From the NCBI GenBank assembly GCA_033850885.1, contig JAWWPG010000010.1:73541-137540 (forward strand): DNA of 64,000 nucleotides, given 5' to 3'. The position numbers were made by a program, and so were the translations under genes. Numbering within the stretch: the first letter of the stretch is position 1; the number at the start of each line of letters is the position of its first letter. Shown one piece after another: positions 1 to 8,876 of this stretch. The notes below the pieces were generated by a model, which saw nothing but the letters and a program-made list of their open reading frames with translations, was not told the DNA's origin and searched no databases. This DNA comes from JAWWPG01 sp033850885. Lineage in GTDB: Bacteria > Actinomycetota > Actinomycetes > Propionibacteriales > Nocardioidaceae.

Positions 1-801
1 GAGGATGGCCTGCGGTCCCAGCGGTTCGCCCAAGCGGTGCCCAAAGGCTGCCTCTTCGAGTTCGTCTACCTGGCCCGGCCGGACACGCTGATCAGCGGCC
101 AGCGGGTGCACAGCGTCCGCGCAGAGATCGGCCGCCGGCTGGCTCAGGAGTTCCCGGTCGATGCCGACATCGTGATCCCCGTCCCGGAGTCAGGGACCCC
201 GGCGGCTATCGGCTACGCAGAAGAGAGCAAGATCCCTTACGGGCAAGGCTTTGTGAAGAACTCGTACGTCGGGCGAACGTTCATCCAGCCCAGCGACACG
301 ATCCGGCAGCTCGGGATCCGGCTCAAGCTCAACCCCCTGCGCGATGTGGTCGAGGGCAAACGGCTCATCGTGGTCGACGACTCGATCGTGCGCGGCAACA
401 CGCAGCGAGCACAGGTCCGGATGTTGCGCGAGGCTGGCGCTCGAGAGGTCCACGTGCGAATCGGCAGCCCGCCGGTGAAGTGGCCGTGCTTCTTCGGGAT
501 CGACTTCGCGAGCCGCGCTGAGCTGATCGCGAACGGCCTGACGGCGGAGGAGATCTGCCGGTCGATCGGCGCCGACTCGCTCGGCTACATCTCACTCGAA
601 GGCCTGGTCGAGGCGACGAACGTCGGCGGAGCCAAGCTGTGCAGCGCCTGCTTCGACGGCGTCTACCCGGTCGAGCTCCCGGACGCGAACCTCCTTGGCA
701 AGCATCTGCTCGAGACCACCTTGGACGAGCCGAAGCGGCCCGATGGGCTGGTGACCGCGCTGTCGGGTGGCGGCGCCCTCGATGCGCTCAGCCGCCCTTG
801 A
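1..801 (+). CDS. purF: Amidophosphoribosyltransferase, C-terminal part (5' end outside window)
   Basis: This is the phosphoribosyltransferase half of PurF, which commits PRPP and glutamine to purine synthesis as phosphoribosylamine. The frame is open from base 1, so the N-terminal glutaminase domain lies outside the window. Visible are the family segment with CLFEFVYLARPD, the PRPP-binding loop VIVVDDSIVRGNT-like (VVDDSIVRGNT) and the conserved CSACF near the C-terminus. purM follows after 20 bases on the same strand, as expected for a purine operon. The identification is firm; only the start is missing. Confidence 0.95.
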   Translation, partial: EDGLRSQRFAQAVPKGCLFEFVYLARPDTLISGQRVHSVRAEIGRRLAQEFPVDADIVIPVPESGTPAAIGYAEESKIPYGQGFVKNSYVGRTFIQPSDTIRQLGIRLKLNPLRDVVEGKRLIVVDDSIVRGNTQRAQVRMLREAGAREVHVRIGSPPVKWPCFFGIDFASRAELIANGLTAEEICRSIGADSLGYISLEGLVEATNVGGAKLCSACFDGVYPVELPDANLLGKHLLETTLDEPKRPDGLVTALSGGGALDALSRP

Positions 802-821
802 GCGTAGCGCGACGACCGACG

Positions 822-1895
822 ATGACAACCGCCGATCGGCCTGACGCCGGAGCCTATGCGACGGCCGGCGTCTCCGTGGAGGCGGGTGAGCGCGCCGTCG
901 ACCTGATGCGGGGTTGGGTCGAGACGGCGCGGCGTCCTGAGGTGCGCGGCGGCATCGGCGGGTTCGCCGGGCTCTACGACGCCTCGGCCATCAAGCGGAT
1001 GCGGCAGCCGCTGCTGGCCACCAGCGCGGACGGCGTCGGAACCAAGGTGGCGATCGCGCAGGCGCTCGACAAGCACGACACCATCGGCATCGACCTGGTC
1101 GCCATGCTGGTCGACGACCTCGTGGTGTGCGGCGCGGAGCCGCTCTTCCTCACCGACTACATCGCCTGCGGGAAGGTCGACCCGGAGCGGATCGCCAGCA
1201 TCGTCAAGGGTGTTGCGCAGGGCTGCGTCGTCGCCGGATGTGCGCTACTCGGCGGTGAGACCGCCGAGCACCCAGGACTTCTCGAGCCCGACGAGTACGA
1301 CGTAGCAGGCTCGACGACCGGGGTGGTGGAGGCGGAGGCCGTCCTCGGGCCGGAGCGGGTCCGGCCGGGCGACGTACTCCTCGCGATGGCGTCGTCTGGT
1401 CTCCACTCCAACGGCTTCAGCCTGGTGCGGCGGGTACTCCTCGCGGACGAAGGGTGGAGCCTCGACCGGTACGTCGACGATCTGGGCAGGACACTTGGCG
1501 AGGAGCTCCTCGAACCCACGGTGATCTACGCGAAGCCCTGTCTGGAGCTGGCCCGCCGTACGAGCGTGCACGCGATGGCACACATCACCGGCGGCGGGCT
1601 GGCCGCGAACCTGGCCCGGGTCCTGCCGTCCCACCTCTCCGCGACGATCAGCCGGGAGACCTGGCGCCCACCTCCGGTCTTCGACCTCATCTTCGAGGCG
1701 GGCCGGGTCAGTGCAGCCGACATGGAGGCGACGTTCAACATGGGCGTTGGCATGGTGGCGGTGCTGCCGGCGGCGGAAGCCGACGATGCGGTCTCCACGC
1801 TCGGTGAGTCTGGGGTCGGCTCCTGGGTGTGCGGCATTGTCACCGAGGACCAGGCCGGGGTTCGAGCCGCTCTCAGGGGCAGCCACCCGGCCTGA
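822..1895 (+). CDS. purM: Phosphoribosylformylglycinamidine cyclo-ligase
   Basis: PurM closes the imidazole ring: FGAM plus ATP gives AIR in de novo purine synthesis. The 357-residue protein has the usual family length. It carries the GGFAGLYD segment, the ATP-binding SADGVGTK loop, the MLVDDLVVCGAEPLFLTDY segment and the HITGGGLAANLARVLP motif. I chose the ATG at 822 because the protein then starts just ahead of conserved sequence; a longer upstream reading overlaps purF and has no family similarity. It lies 20 bases after purF and is probably co-transcribed with it. Confidence 0.96.
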   Translation: MTTADRPDAGAYATAGVSVEAGERAVDLMRGWVETARRPEVRGGIGGFAGLYDASAIKRMRQPLLATSADGVGTKVAIAQALDKHDTIGIDLVAMLVDDLVVCGAEPLFLTDYIACGKVDPERIASIVKGVAQGCVVAGCALLGGETAEHPGLLEPDEYDVAGSTTGVVEAEAVLGPERVRPGDVLLAMASSGLHSNGFSLVRRVLLADEGWSLDRYVDDLGRTLGEELLEPTVIYAKPCLELARRTSVHAMAHITGGGLAANLARVLPSHLSATISRETWRPPPVFDLIFEAGRVSAADMEATFNMGVGMVAVLPAAEADDAVSTLGESGVGSWVCGIVTEDQAGVRAALRGSHPA

Positions 1896-1956
1896 CGTCG
1901 TGACGGCAACCCGAGGCCGAACATCCTCGGCACCTGGTGGAAGGCGGATCGGCAGC

Positions 1957-2808
1957 CTAACGCCCCCGCGGTGTCCAGGGGGTCCGGGGCCGCTCCCGGC
2001 GCTCGCCGTCGAGCACGAGGTCCACCCGCTCGTCGAAGAAGGACACCAGGTCGCGGACATGCTCGGCCTCGTGCTGCGGCGCCGGGTAGCTCCAGGCGAT
2101 GTCCGCAACGCCATGGTCGCCCAGAGTCGCGGACCAGTAGGAGGCCCGGCCCTTGTAGGCGCACCACGACTCCGTCTCGCTCGCTGCGAGCTCGACTCGC
2201 ACATCCTCCCGGGGCAGGTAGAAGCGGGTCGGCAGCATGGTCTCGAACAGCAGCGTGGGCCGCGCGGACTCGGCGAGCAGCTCCCCGTCGAGCTCGATGC
2301 GCACCGACCGCGAGCTGGTGACGACGTCGATCCGGTGGAACGGGTCTCGTGGGTGGCCGACGTTGGGTTCGTCCTCCTCGAACCACTGGTCGAAGGCGGG
2401 AAAGTCGAGGACGACGTACCCGCTCAGGTCGTCCTCCTCGAGCCGGAACCCGGCGCCGGGGAGACGCTGCCCGTTCGCCAGTACGTCGACCGGCTGCCCC
2501 TCGGCACTGTGCGCAGCGAACGGGATTGACGGGTCGAGCACGCGTAGCGCTGACACGTCCGGCATCTCGTGACCGTCGGCTTCGATGTCGATCCCTTCGA
2601 CAGGCACGGCGGAAGCCAGGTCGGCCGACAGGTCCTCCTCCGGGACGGCGTACGACGGCACGACTCGACGAGGCTCCCAGACCAGCACCGTGCGCACACT
2701 GTCCACGACGGTCGCGCCCCCGAGAGTTGCGCGGATGCGCTTCGCCGTCGGTTCGTAGCGCATCGCTTCGAGGCGGCCCATCAGTGCGTCGCGAAGCCGG
2801 ATACTCAT
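1957..2808 (-). CDS. Tandem DUF427 domain protein
   Basis: A 283-residue protein built from two DUF427 (PF04248) units, an actinobacterial family of unknown function. The first unit (about residues 15-110) has the RYEPTAKRIRATLGG start, the VVDS strand and the LVWEPRRVVPSYAVP segment. The second (about 155-260) has RIDVVTSSRSVRIELDG and the SWCAYKGRASYWSA segment that is diagnostic of the family. It is convergent with purM and divergent from the DUF3073 gene. No signal peptide or membrane segment is visible. The catalytic role is unknown; the domain assignment is by recognition of these motifs. Confidence 0.8.
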   Translation of the reverse strand: MSIRLRDALMGRLEAMRYEPTAKRIRATLGGATVVDSVRTVLVWEPRRVVPSYAVPEEDLSADLASAVPVEGIDIEADGHEMPDVSALRVLDPSIPFAAHSAEGQPVDVLANGQRLPGAGFRLEEDDLSGYVVLDFPAFDQWFEEDEPNVGHPRDPFHRIDVVTSSRSVRIELDGELLAESARPTLLFETMLPTRFYLPREDVRVELAASETESWCAYKGRASYWSATLGDHGVADIAWSYPAPQHEAEHVRDLVSFFDERVDLVLDGERRERPRTPWTPRGR

Positions 2809-3029
2809 GCCATCAGACCCCCGCGTGTCGATTCCCGCCCACCTCCAGGGTGGATGGTTCGGCCGATCGTATCGCCGCCCGCACCGGCAACGTGAGGCTG
2901 GTCTCGATATCCGGGTGTGCTGTAGGTATCAGGGTCGATGCCGGGTATCGTGGTGGGCACGACAAAACAGGTGAGAGACCGGGCATCCCTGGGGTGAACC
3001 CGGCCACGACGTGCGAGGGGGTCGACCCT

Positions 3030-3236
3030 ATGGGGCGCGGCCGGGCGAAGGCTAAGCAGACCAAGGTCGCTCGTGAGCTGAAGTACCGTGAGTTCAACAC
3101 GGACTTCTCCGAGCTGCAGCGGGAGCTGCACGGTGATGAGACCCGCGACGGGGCGGACGGCACCGAAAGCAGCACTCTCGCCGACGACGACGATCCTTAC
3201 GTCGACCTCTACGACGAATCGGCGCCGAAACGCTGA
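3030..3236 (+). CDS. DUF3073 family small protein
   Basis: A 68-residue protein beginning MGRGRAKAKQTKVARELKY, the signature of DUF3073, a highly conserved actinobacterial family. The N-terminal half is basic and the C-terminal half is acidic (DDDDPYVDLYDE). The ATG at 3030 is chosen because the family always starts MGRGR. Its position after purM and before valine dehydrogenase and bldC matches Streptomyces as I recall it. Function is unknown; the basic head suggests nucleic-acid or ribosome contact, which is inference only. Confidence 0.88.
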   Translation: MGRGRAKAKQTKVARELKYREFNTDFSELQRELHGDETRDGADGTESSTLADDDDPYVDLYDESAPKR

Positions 3237-3241
3237 CCTGG

Positions 3242-3545
3242 CCAAGGCGTGAGCCCCTTGGCTCCCCTCCAGGCGTTTGCGCCTCTGCGGCGTTTGCCTG
3301 GCAAGCCAGGCAGCTGCGGGATTGGGGGTCGTTTGGGTGGTGAACCACCCAAACCTTCCTCAAGCCACCCAGACTTGAGTGGCTTGAGGGCTGCTTGGGT
3401 GGTGCACCACCCAAGCAGCTAGGCAGGCCTGGGTGGCAAAGGGTGTACTTCCCTGGCAAGCCAGGCAAACGCCCGGTTAGGCGCGCCCCGGTAGGCGCCC
3501 GGTCAGCTGCCCCGGTCAGGCGCCCCGGTAGGCGCCCGTTGCGTG
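3242..3545. repeat. Cluster of palindromes in a convergent intergenic region
   Basis: This gap of about 315 bases between DUF3073 (+) and valine dehydrogenase (-) holds no gene but several hairpin sequences. They include CCTGGCAAGCCAGG-type units at 3296-3311 and 3452-3465, an 11-bp-arm palindrome at 3331-3354 built on GTTTGGGTGGT, an 8-bp stem at 3361-3386, and a perfect 30-bp palindrome at 3390-3419 centred on GGTGCACC. From 3471 to 3540 the motif CGGTMRGCGCCC is repeated several times. The same CCTGGC/GCCAGG units recur at 24975-25053. Likely roles are bidirectional termination or a dispersed repeat family. Confidence 0.75.
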
Positions 3546-3552
3546 TGCCAGG

Positions 3553-4641
3553 TCAGGCGTCCAGCCAGATTCCGCGGAGCCGGCCGATGTCGGCCATCCG
3601 GCGCTCCGCGATCCGATCCGCGGCGACCGCAGGTGGCACCTGCTCAGCGGCGGCCACCGCGAAGACGCTCTTCGTGGCGTCGTAGATCTTGCTGGCCCGC
3701 GCCTTGGCGCGCTCGAACGAGAATCCCTCGAGCTCGTCGGCGACCTGGACGAGCCCGCCGGCGTTGACGCAGTAGTCGGGGGCGTAGAGGATGCCCCGGC
3801 TCTCGAGGATTTCCTCGATCCCCGGGTGTGCGAGCTGGTTGTTCGCCGCTCCGCATACGATGCGGGCCTTGAGGACCTGGACGGTCTGGTCGTCGATGGC
3901 GTCGCCCAGGGCGCACGGCGCGTAGACGTCGATGTCGGCCCTGAGGAGCTCGCCGGTGTCCGCCACCACCTCGACCTCCGAGTGGCCGGCGACGACCGCA
4001 GCGACGGCAGGCGGGTAGACGTCCGTGATGACGACCTCGGCGCCGTCGCTCAGCAGGTGGTCGACGAGGTGGTGTCCGACCTTGCCGACGCCGGCCACCC
4101 CGACCCGCCGCCCCGCGAGGGTGGGCTGACCCCAGGCGAACTCCGCGGCAGCGCGCATCCCCTGGAAGACCCCGAACGCGGTCAGCACGGACGAGTCACC
4201 CGCGCCACCGTGCTCCCTGGTCCGACCGGTGACGTAGTCGCACTCGCGAGCCACGATGTCCATATCCTCGCTGTACGTCCCGACGTCACACGCCGTGAGG
4301 TACCGCCCGCCCAGTGACTGGACGAACCTGCCGTACGCGCGCAACAGCGCCTCCGACTTGTCCCGGTGCGGATCGCCGATGATCACCGCCTTGCCGCCGC
4401 CGAGGTCCAGCCCGGCGAGCGCTGCCTTGTAGGCCATCCCCTTGGAGAGGTTGAGGACGTCACGAACCGCGCTGGCCTCGTTCTCGTACGGATAGAAGCG
4501 GGTGCCACCCAGTGCCGGGCCCAAGACAGTGGAGTAGATCGCGATGATGGCCCGCAGCCCGGACGCCTCGTCCTGGCAGAAGACCACCTGCTCGTGCTGC
4601 TCGCCCTGGCTGAAGACGGAGAACGTCGAACTGTCGGCCAC
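3553..4641 (-). CDS. vdh: Valine (Glu/Leu/Phe/Val family) dehydrogenase
   Basis: NAD-dependent oxidative deamination of branched-chain amino acids. The 362-residue protein has the N-terminal substrate domain with GTRFYPYENE, the lysines of KGMAYKAALAG (about K72) and GGGKAV (about K84), and the Rossmann motif GVAGVGKVGHHL around residue 185. In actinomycetes this family supplies branched acyl-CoA precursors. It is transcribed away from the 4749 gene, with a shared upstream gap of about 107 bases. The placement beside bldC matches Streptomyces valine dehydrogenase. Leucine or phenylalanine specificity cannot be excluded from sequence. Confidence 0.88.
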   Translation of the reverse strand: MADSSTFSVFSQGEQHEQVVFCQDEASGLRAIIAIYSTVLGPALGGTRFYPYENEASAVRDVLNLSKGMAYKAALAGLDLGGGKAVIIGDPHRDKSEALLRAYGRFVQSLGGRYLTACDVGTYSEDMDIVARECDYVTGRTREHGGAGDSSVLTAFGVFQGMRAAAEFAWGQPTLAGRRVGVAGVGKVGHHLVDHLLSDGAEVVITDVYPPAVAAVVAGHSEVEVVADTGELLRADIDVYAPCALGDAIDDQTVQVLKARIVCGAANNQLAHPGIEEILESRGILYAPDYCVNAGGLVQVADELEGFSFERAKARASKIYDATKSVFAVAAAEQVPPAVAADRIAERRMADIGRLRGIWLDA

Positions 4642-4748
4642 TGTCGGTCATCCTTGCTCGGTCGGCGCCCACCGGGTTCGGGGGTCTCCCCACGATATGC
4701 CTCGCGCTGGACGCCCCCCCGGCGGGTCAGGCGCCTTATGGTTGAGGC

Positions 4749-5570
4749 GTGGTGCTCCCGTATGCGTCGTACCTGCGCGTCTACGAGCCCGTCGACGAGC
4801 TGACGCCGCCGCGCCCGGGAGCCGCCGGCGGTGAGCCCCGCCTCGAGGTGGTGACGACCGTGACGCTCGCGCGGGAGCAGGAGACCATCCTCGCCCGGGC
4901 GACCGCATCGTCAGCCCCACCAGGCGGAGACGACGACCTCGCGGGCTGCTACCTGATGCGCCACGAGGGACGGCTCTTCCTGTGCCCAGTCGACCTGCTG
5001 CTGCGCTGCTGGCTGGCGCTCGCGGCGTTCACGGAAGACACGGATGCCACCACCCGGGGGCTGTTCTTCGACCCCACCCGCCTCGACGTCGCACGTGAGG
5101 AGTTCGAGGCCTGGCACCTCTCCAACCCGCGTGCGGTCCCCCACATCCGGGAGGCGACCTGGGGAGTCCCGCGGACCTGGTTCCTGCTCGTGACGCAGGA
5201 GGAGCGGACCGTGTACGACCTCCAAGGCACCGCGTCCGTGCGTTTCCGGAGCCCGATGGCGGATGCCCGCACCAGGCTCGCCTCGGCAGAGGGTCTGCTG
5301 AGCGAGATGGTCGACGACGCGGAGCTCATCGACGAGCTGGCTGACCTCGGCGGCTGGTTGAGCGCCTTCTCGGCGGAGAGCTGGGTGGAGGTCGACTACG
5401 CCGGGGTCGCCGGCCTGCTTCCCGGGAGGGTCGACGAGGACGAGTCTGCGCACCAGATCGGCAGCGCACTGGCGGCTGTCGAGAGGCGGGACTTCGCGGC
5501 CGCGGGCGATGCGTACCGCAACTTCGTCGAGCGCTGGCGGGTGGTAAATGCACTGGAACGTGCCAACTAA
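4749..5570 (+). CDS. Conserved actinobacterial protein upstream of bldC
   Basis: A 273-residue protein of unknown function that starts with LPYASYLRVYEP. It is acidic, with no signal peptide or membrane segment. It has a central aromatic stretch (VPRTWFLLVTQEERTVYDL) and a C-terminal helical tail ending in NFVERWRVVNALE. The GTG at 4749 is used; GTG 4752 is equally possible. A gene in the same position between valine dehydrogenase and bldC occurs in Streptomyces as I remember it, so it is probably a vertically inherited actinobacterial gene. I do not recognise a catalytic motif. Confidence 0.75.
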   Translation: MVLPYASYLRVYEPVDELTPPRPGAAGGEPRLEVVTTVTLAREQETILARATASSAPPGGDDDLAGCYLMRHEGRLFLCPVDLLLRCWLALAAFTEDTDATTRGLFFDPTRLDVAREEFEAWHLSNPRAVPHIREATWGVPRTWFLLVTQEERTVYDLQGTASVRFRSPMADARTRLASAEGLLSEMVDDAELIDELADLGGWLSAFSAESWVEVDYAGVAGLLPGRVDEDESAHQIGSALAAVERRDFAAAGDAYRNFVERWRVVNALERAN

Positions 5571-5793
5571 TGTTGTTTTAGGTAAATATTATTACAACAA
5601 GACCTACATGGTTTGCTGTGTTCGGCTAGACTTCGTAGACGGATGACCGGTTCGTGGTGTATCGCGCCGCAGTACCCCATAATGAACCGGGTTGGAGTTG
5701 CCAAGGGGGGAATAGCCTCCATCCGACGATTGCAGCATTCAACGTGTCCCTTCGGAGCGGCCCGGGCAGACACACAACTTGCTAGGAGGAGGA
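5571..5793 (+). promoter_or_regulatory. AT-rich leader/promoter region of bldC
   Basis: These 223 bases are markedly richer in A and T than their surroundings. A small inverted repeat (TTGTT ... AACAA) sits at about 5573-5600, and TAGACT near 5628 resembles a -10 box. A strong AGGAGGAGGA ribosome site at 5784-5793 abuts the bldC start. No exact start point can be fixed by eye. Confidence 0.5.
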
Positions 5794-6006
5794 GTGACGG
5801 TGAACGTACGTCCGACCGATTCAGAGCCTCTGCTAACGCCGGCTGAAGTAGCGGCAATGTTCCGCGTTGACCCGAAGACCGTGACCAGATGGGCCAAGGC
5901 AGGCAAGCTCAGCTCGATCCGCACGCTGGGGGGGCACCGCCGATACCGCGAGTCAGAAGTACGTGAGCTGCTCAGCGGGGTCTCAAGCCAGGCGCAGGCC
6001 GAGTAA
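5794..6006 (+). CDS. bldC: BldC, MerR-like developmental DNA-binding protein
   Basis: A 70-residue single-domain winged-helix protein of the MerR superfamily without an effector domain. The helix-turn-helix reads LLTPAEVAAMFRVDPKTVTR and continues with WAKAGKLSSIRTLGGHRRY, nearly identical to Streptomyces BldC. That protein binds AT-rich direct repeats cooperatively and delays the onset of development. The GTG at 5794 is preferred because the ribosome site lies directly upstream; GTG 5800 would give better spacing, and TTG 5779 would put the ribosome site inside the gene. A perfect-stem terminator follows at 6025-6049. Confidence 0.93.
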   Translation: MTVNVRPTDSEPLLTPAEVAAMFRVDPKTVTRWAKAGKLSSIRTLGGHRRYRESEVRELLSGVSSQAQAE

Positions 6007-6024
6007 AGAGGCATCAGATAGCCG

Positions 6025-6049
6025 GGCACCGGTCCTCGTGACCGGTGCC
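6025..6049. terminator. Bidirectional terminator between bldC and lutC
   Basis: A perfect 10-bp stem (GGCACCGGTC, 6025-6034, with GACCGGTGCC, 6040-6049) and a 5-base loop, followed by TGCTTCTTCATT. It sits between the convergent ends of bldC (+) and lutC (-) and could serve both. Confidence 0.75.
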
Positions 6050-6056
6050 TGCTTCT

Positions 6057-6674
6057 TCATTCGACCAGCAGTACCTCGAGAGTGCGTGGACCGTGCACGC
6101 CTTCGACCCGGCTTAGCTCGATGTCGCTGGTGGCTGACGGTCCACTGATCCAGGTCAGCGGCCGCTGCGGCCGCAGCCTCGCCACCGCTTCCGGTACCGT
6201 CTCGACGACCTGTCCCGCACGGACGATGCACAGGTGGTAGTCCGGAACCAGCGTGATCGCCCGTCGTCCCTGTCTCCTCGATCCGTCGAGAACGACCGTG
6301 CCGGTCTCGGCGATGGCGACGGCCGCGAGCGTGATGACACCGTCGACCGTGTCGAGCTCGGCGGCCGACAGCTGCCCATGGTCCACGACCACGTCGATAC
6401 CCGCAGCGATCTCGATCTCGAGTCCGGCCGGTACGACGACCCGTGACGCGCCCCGGTCGGCCAGGGCGGTGGTCACGAACTGCTGGACGTCGCCCGGGGC
6501 ACAGCGGCGTACCCGGGCCTGGTACTCCAACAGCCGCTCCTCGAACATATCGAGCCGGGCAGGCTCGGGACTGGCGCCGGCCTGCCGGTAGGTGCGCGCT
6601 ATCTCCGGAGCCTTCCGCGGTGCCGGTCCGAGGGCACGCCGGATCCGCGCGAGGATCTGGTCGCGGCCGTTCAT
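6057..6674 (-). CDS. lutC: LutC-type LUD-domain protein
   Basis: The third subunit of the LutABC L-lactate oxidation complex, which turns L-lactate into pyruvate. The 205-residue LUD-domain protein has the ITLAAVAIAETGTVVLD strand-turn and the LVPDYHLCIV segment that define LutC/YkgG. The ATG at 6674 overlaps the lutB stop by four bases, indicating translational coupling; longer upstream readings run through lutB and are rejected. It is the last gene of lacI-lutABC and converges on bldC. Confidence 0.9.
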   Translation of the reverse strand: MNGRDQILARIRRALGPAPRKAPEIARTYRQAGASPEPARLDMFEERLLEYQARVRRCAPGDVQQFVTTALADRGASRVVVPAGLEIEIAAGIDVVVDHGQLSAAELDTVDGVITLAAVAIAETGTVVLDGSRRQGRRAITLVPDYHLCIVRAGQVVETVPEAVARLRPQRPLTWISGPSATSDIELSRVEGVHGPRTLEVLLVE

Positions 6675-8136
6675 CTGGGCTCGGACCTCCACCACTCGCG
6701 GAACGTCTGAGCCGGGGGTGCAGGCGCATCGCGGGCCGTGGTCCAGCCGGCCAGCGGCGGCGGAAGCCGCCCGATGCGTCCCTTGCGACTGAGCAGGCGC
6801 CCCACCCGGCTGCCGCGCTGCGCGCGCTCGAACCGACCGGCGTCGCTCATCACCCATGACGCGGCCGCCATCGCGACCGCCTCGGCGCTCGGGAGCACGT
6901 GCTCGGAACGGGCCTCCTCCACGTGGCGGGCTCTCAGGTGTACGAGTATCGAGGGGATGTCGATCTTGACCGGGCATACGTCGTAACAGGCGCCGCAGAG
7001 CGACGACGCGTAGGGCAGGGAGGCGCTCGCCGGGTTCTCGTTGACGCCCGTGAGCTGGGGCGACAGGATCGCGCCGATCGGCCCGGGGTACACCGAGCCG
7101 TACGCATGACCGCCGGTGCGCTCATAGACGGGGCAGACGTTGAGGCACGCTGAGCAGCGGATGCAGTGCAGCGTCTCCCGGCCGACCTCGTCGGCGAGGA
7201 CAGCGGTCCGACCGTTGTCGAGCAACACCAGATGAAAGCTCTGCGGTCCGTCGCCCGGAGTCACTCCGGTCCACATGGACGTGTACGGGTTCATCCGCTC
7301 CCCCGTGGAAGACCGGGGCAGCAGCTGCAGGAAGACCTCCAGGTCACGCCAGGTCGGGATCACCTTCTCGATGCCCATCACGGTGACCAGGGTGTCCGGG
7401 AGGGTCAGACACATCCGGCCGTTGCCCTCGGACTCCACGACGGCAAGCGTCCCGGTCTCGGCGACGGCGAAGTTGGCTCCGCTCACCGCCACCTTCGCGG
7501 TCAGGAACTTCCGGCGCAGGTAGGTTCGGGCGGCGGCGGCGAGCCGAGCAGGGTTGTCGCTCAGCCCAGGGTCGACGCCGCGCATCTCTCGCAGGAAGAT
7601 CTCGCGTATCTCGGCGCGGTTGAAGTGGATGGCCGGGACCAGGATGTGCGACGGCCGGTCCTCCGCGAGCTGCACGATCAGCTCCGCGAGATCCGTCTCG
7701 TACGCCGATATCCCGGCCGCCTGCAGTGCCTCGTTGAGGCCGATCTCCTGGGTTGCCATCGACTTGACCTTGACGACCTCGTCCGAGCCGGTGGCGCGCA
7801 CCAGGTCGGTGACGATGCGGTTCGCCTCGTTGGCGTCGCCTGCCCAGTGCACCATCCCGCCGCGGGCGATGACCGCCGCCTCGAGGCGTTCCAGCTGCTC
7901 GTCGAGGTCTTGCATGGTGGCTGCCTTGATGGCGCGACCGGCGTCGCGCAGCTGCTCCCAGTCGGGGACCTCGCCCACGACGGCCGCCCGCTTGGCACGG
8001 ATCGTGCGGGTGGCCGCGCCGATGTTTCGCCGCAGCTGGGTGTTGGAGAGGGCATCCCTGGCGGCGATCGGGAAGGTGTCCTTGCCGCGAAGCATCCCGA
8101 CCCCGGGCGGCGACGTCGGCATGCCGAGGAACGTCG

Positions 8137-8140
<4 letters not shown>
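6671..8140 (-). CDS. lutB: LutB-type iron-sulfur LUD protein
   Basis: A 489-residue protein with an N-terminal LUD domain (about residues 60-290) containing ANFAVAETGTLAVVESEGNG, then a ferredoxin-like part with two 4Fe-4S cysteine clusters: CIRCSACLNVCP near residue 385 and CGACYDVCP near 440. This is the electron-transfer subunit of lactate utilisation. The ATG at 8140 overlaps the lutA stop by four bases, so lutA, lutB and lutC form a tightly coupled operon. Confidence 0.92.
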
Positions 8141-8874
<734 letters not shown>

Positions 8875-8876
8875 CG

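Noticed and set aside
1245..2204. Long open frame on the minus strand opposite purM
   Set aside because: High-GC codons on the purM strand leave the opposite frame open by chance; it has no motifs or ribosome site and purM is certain.
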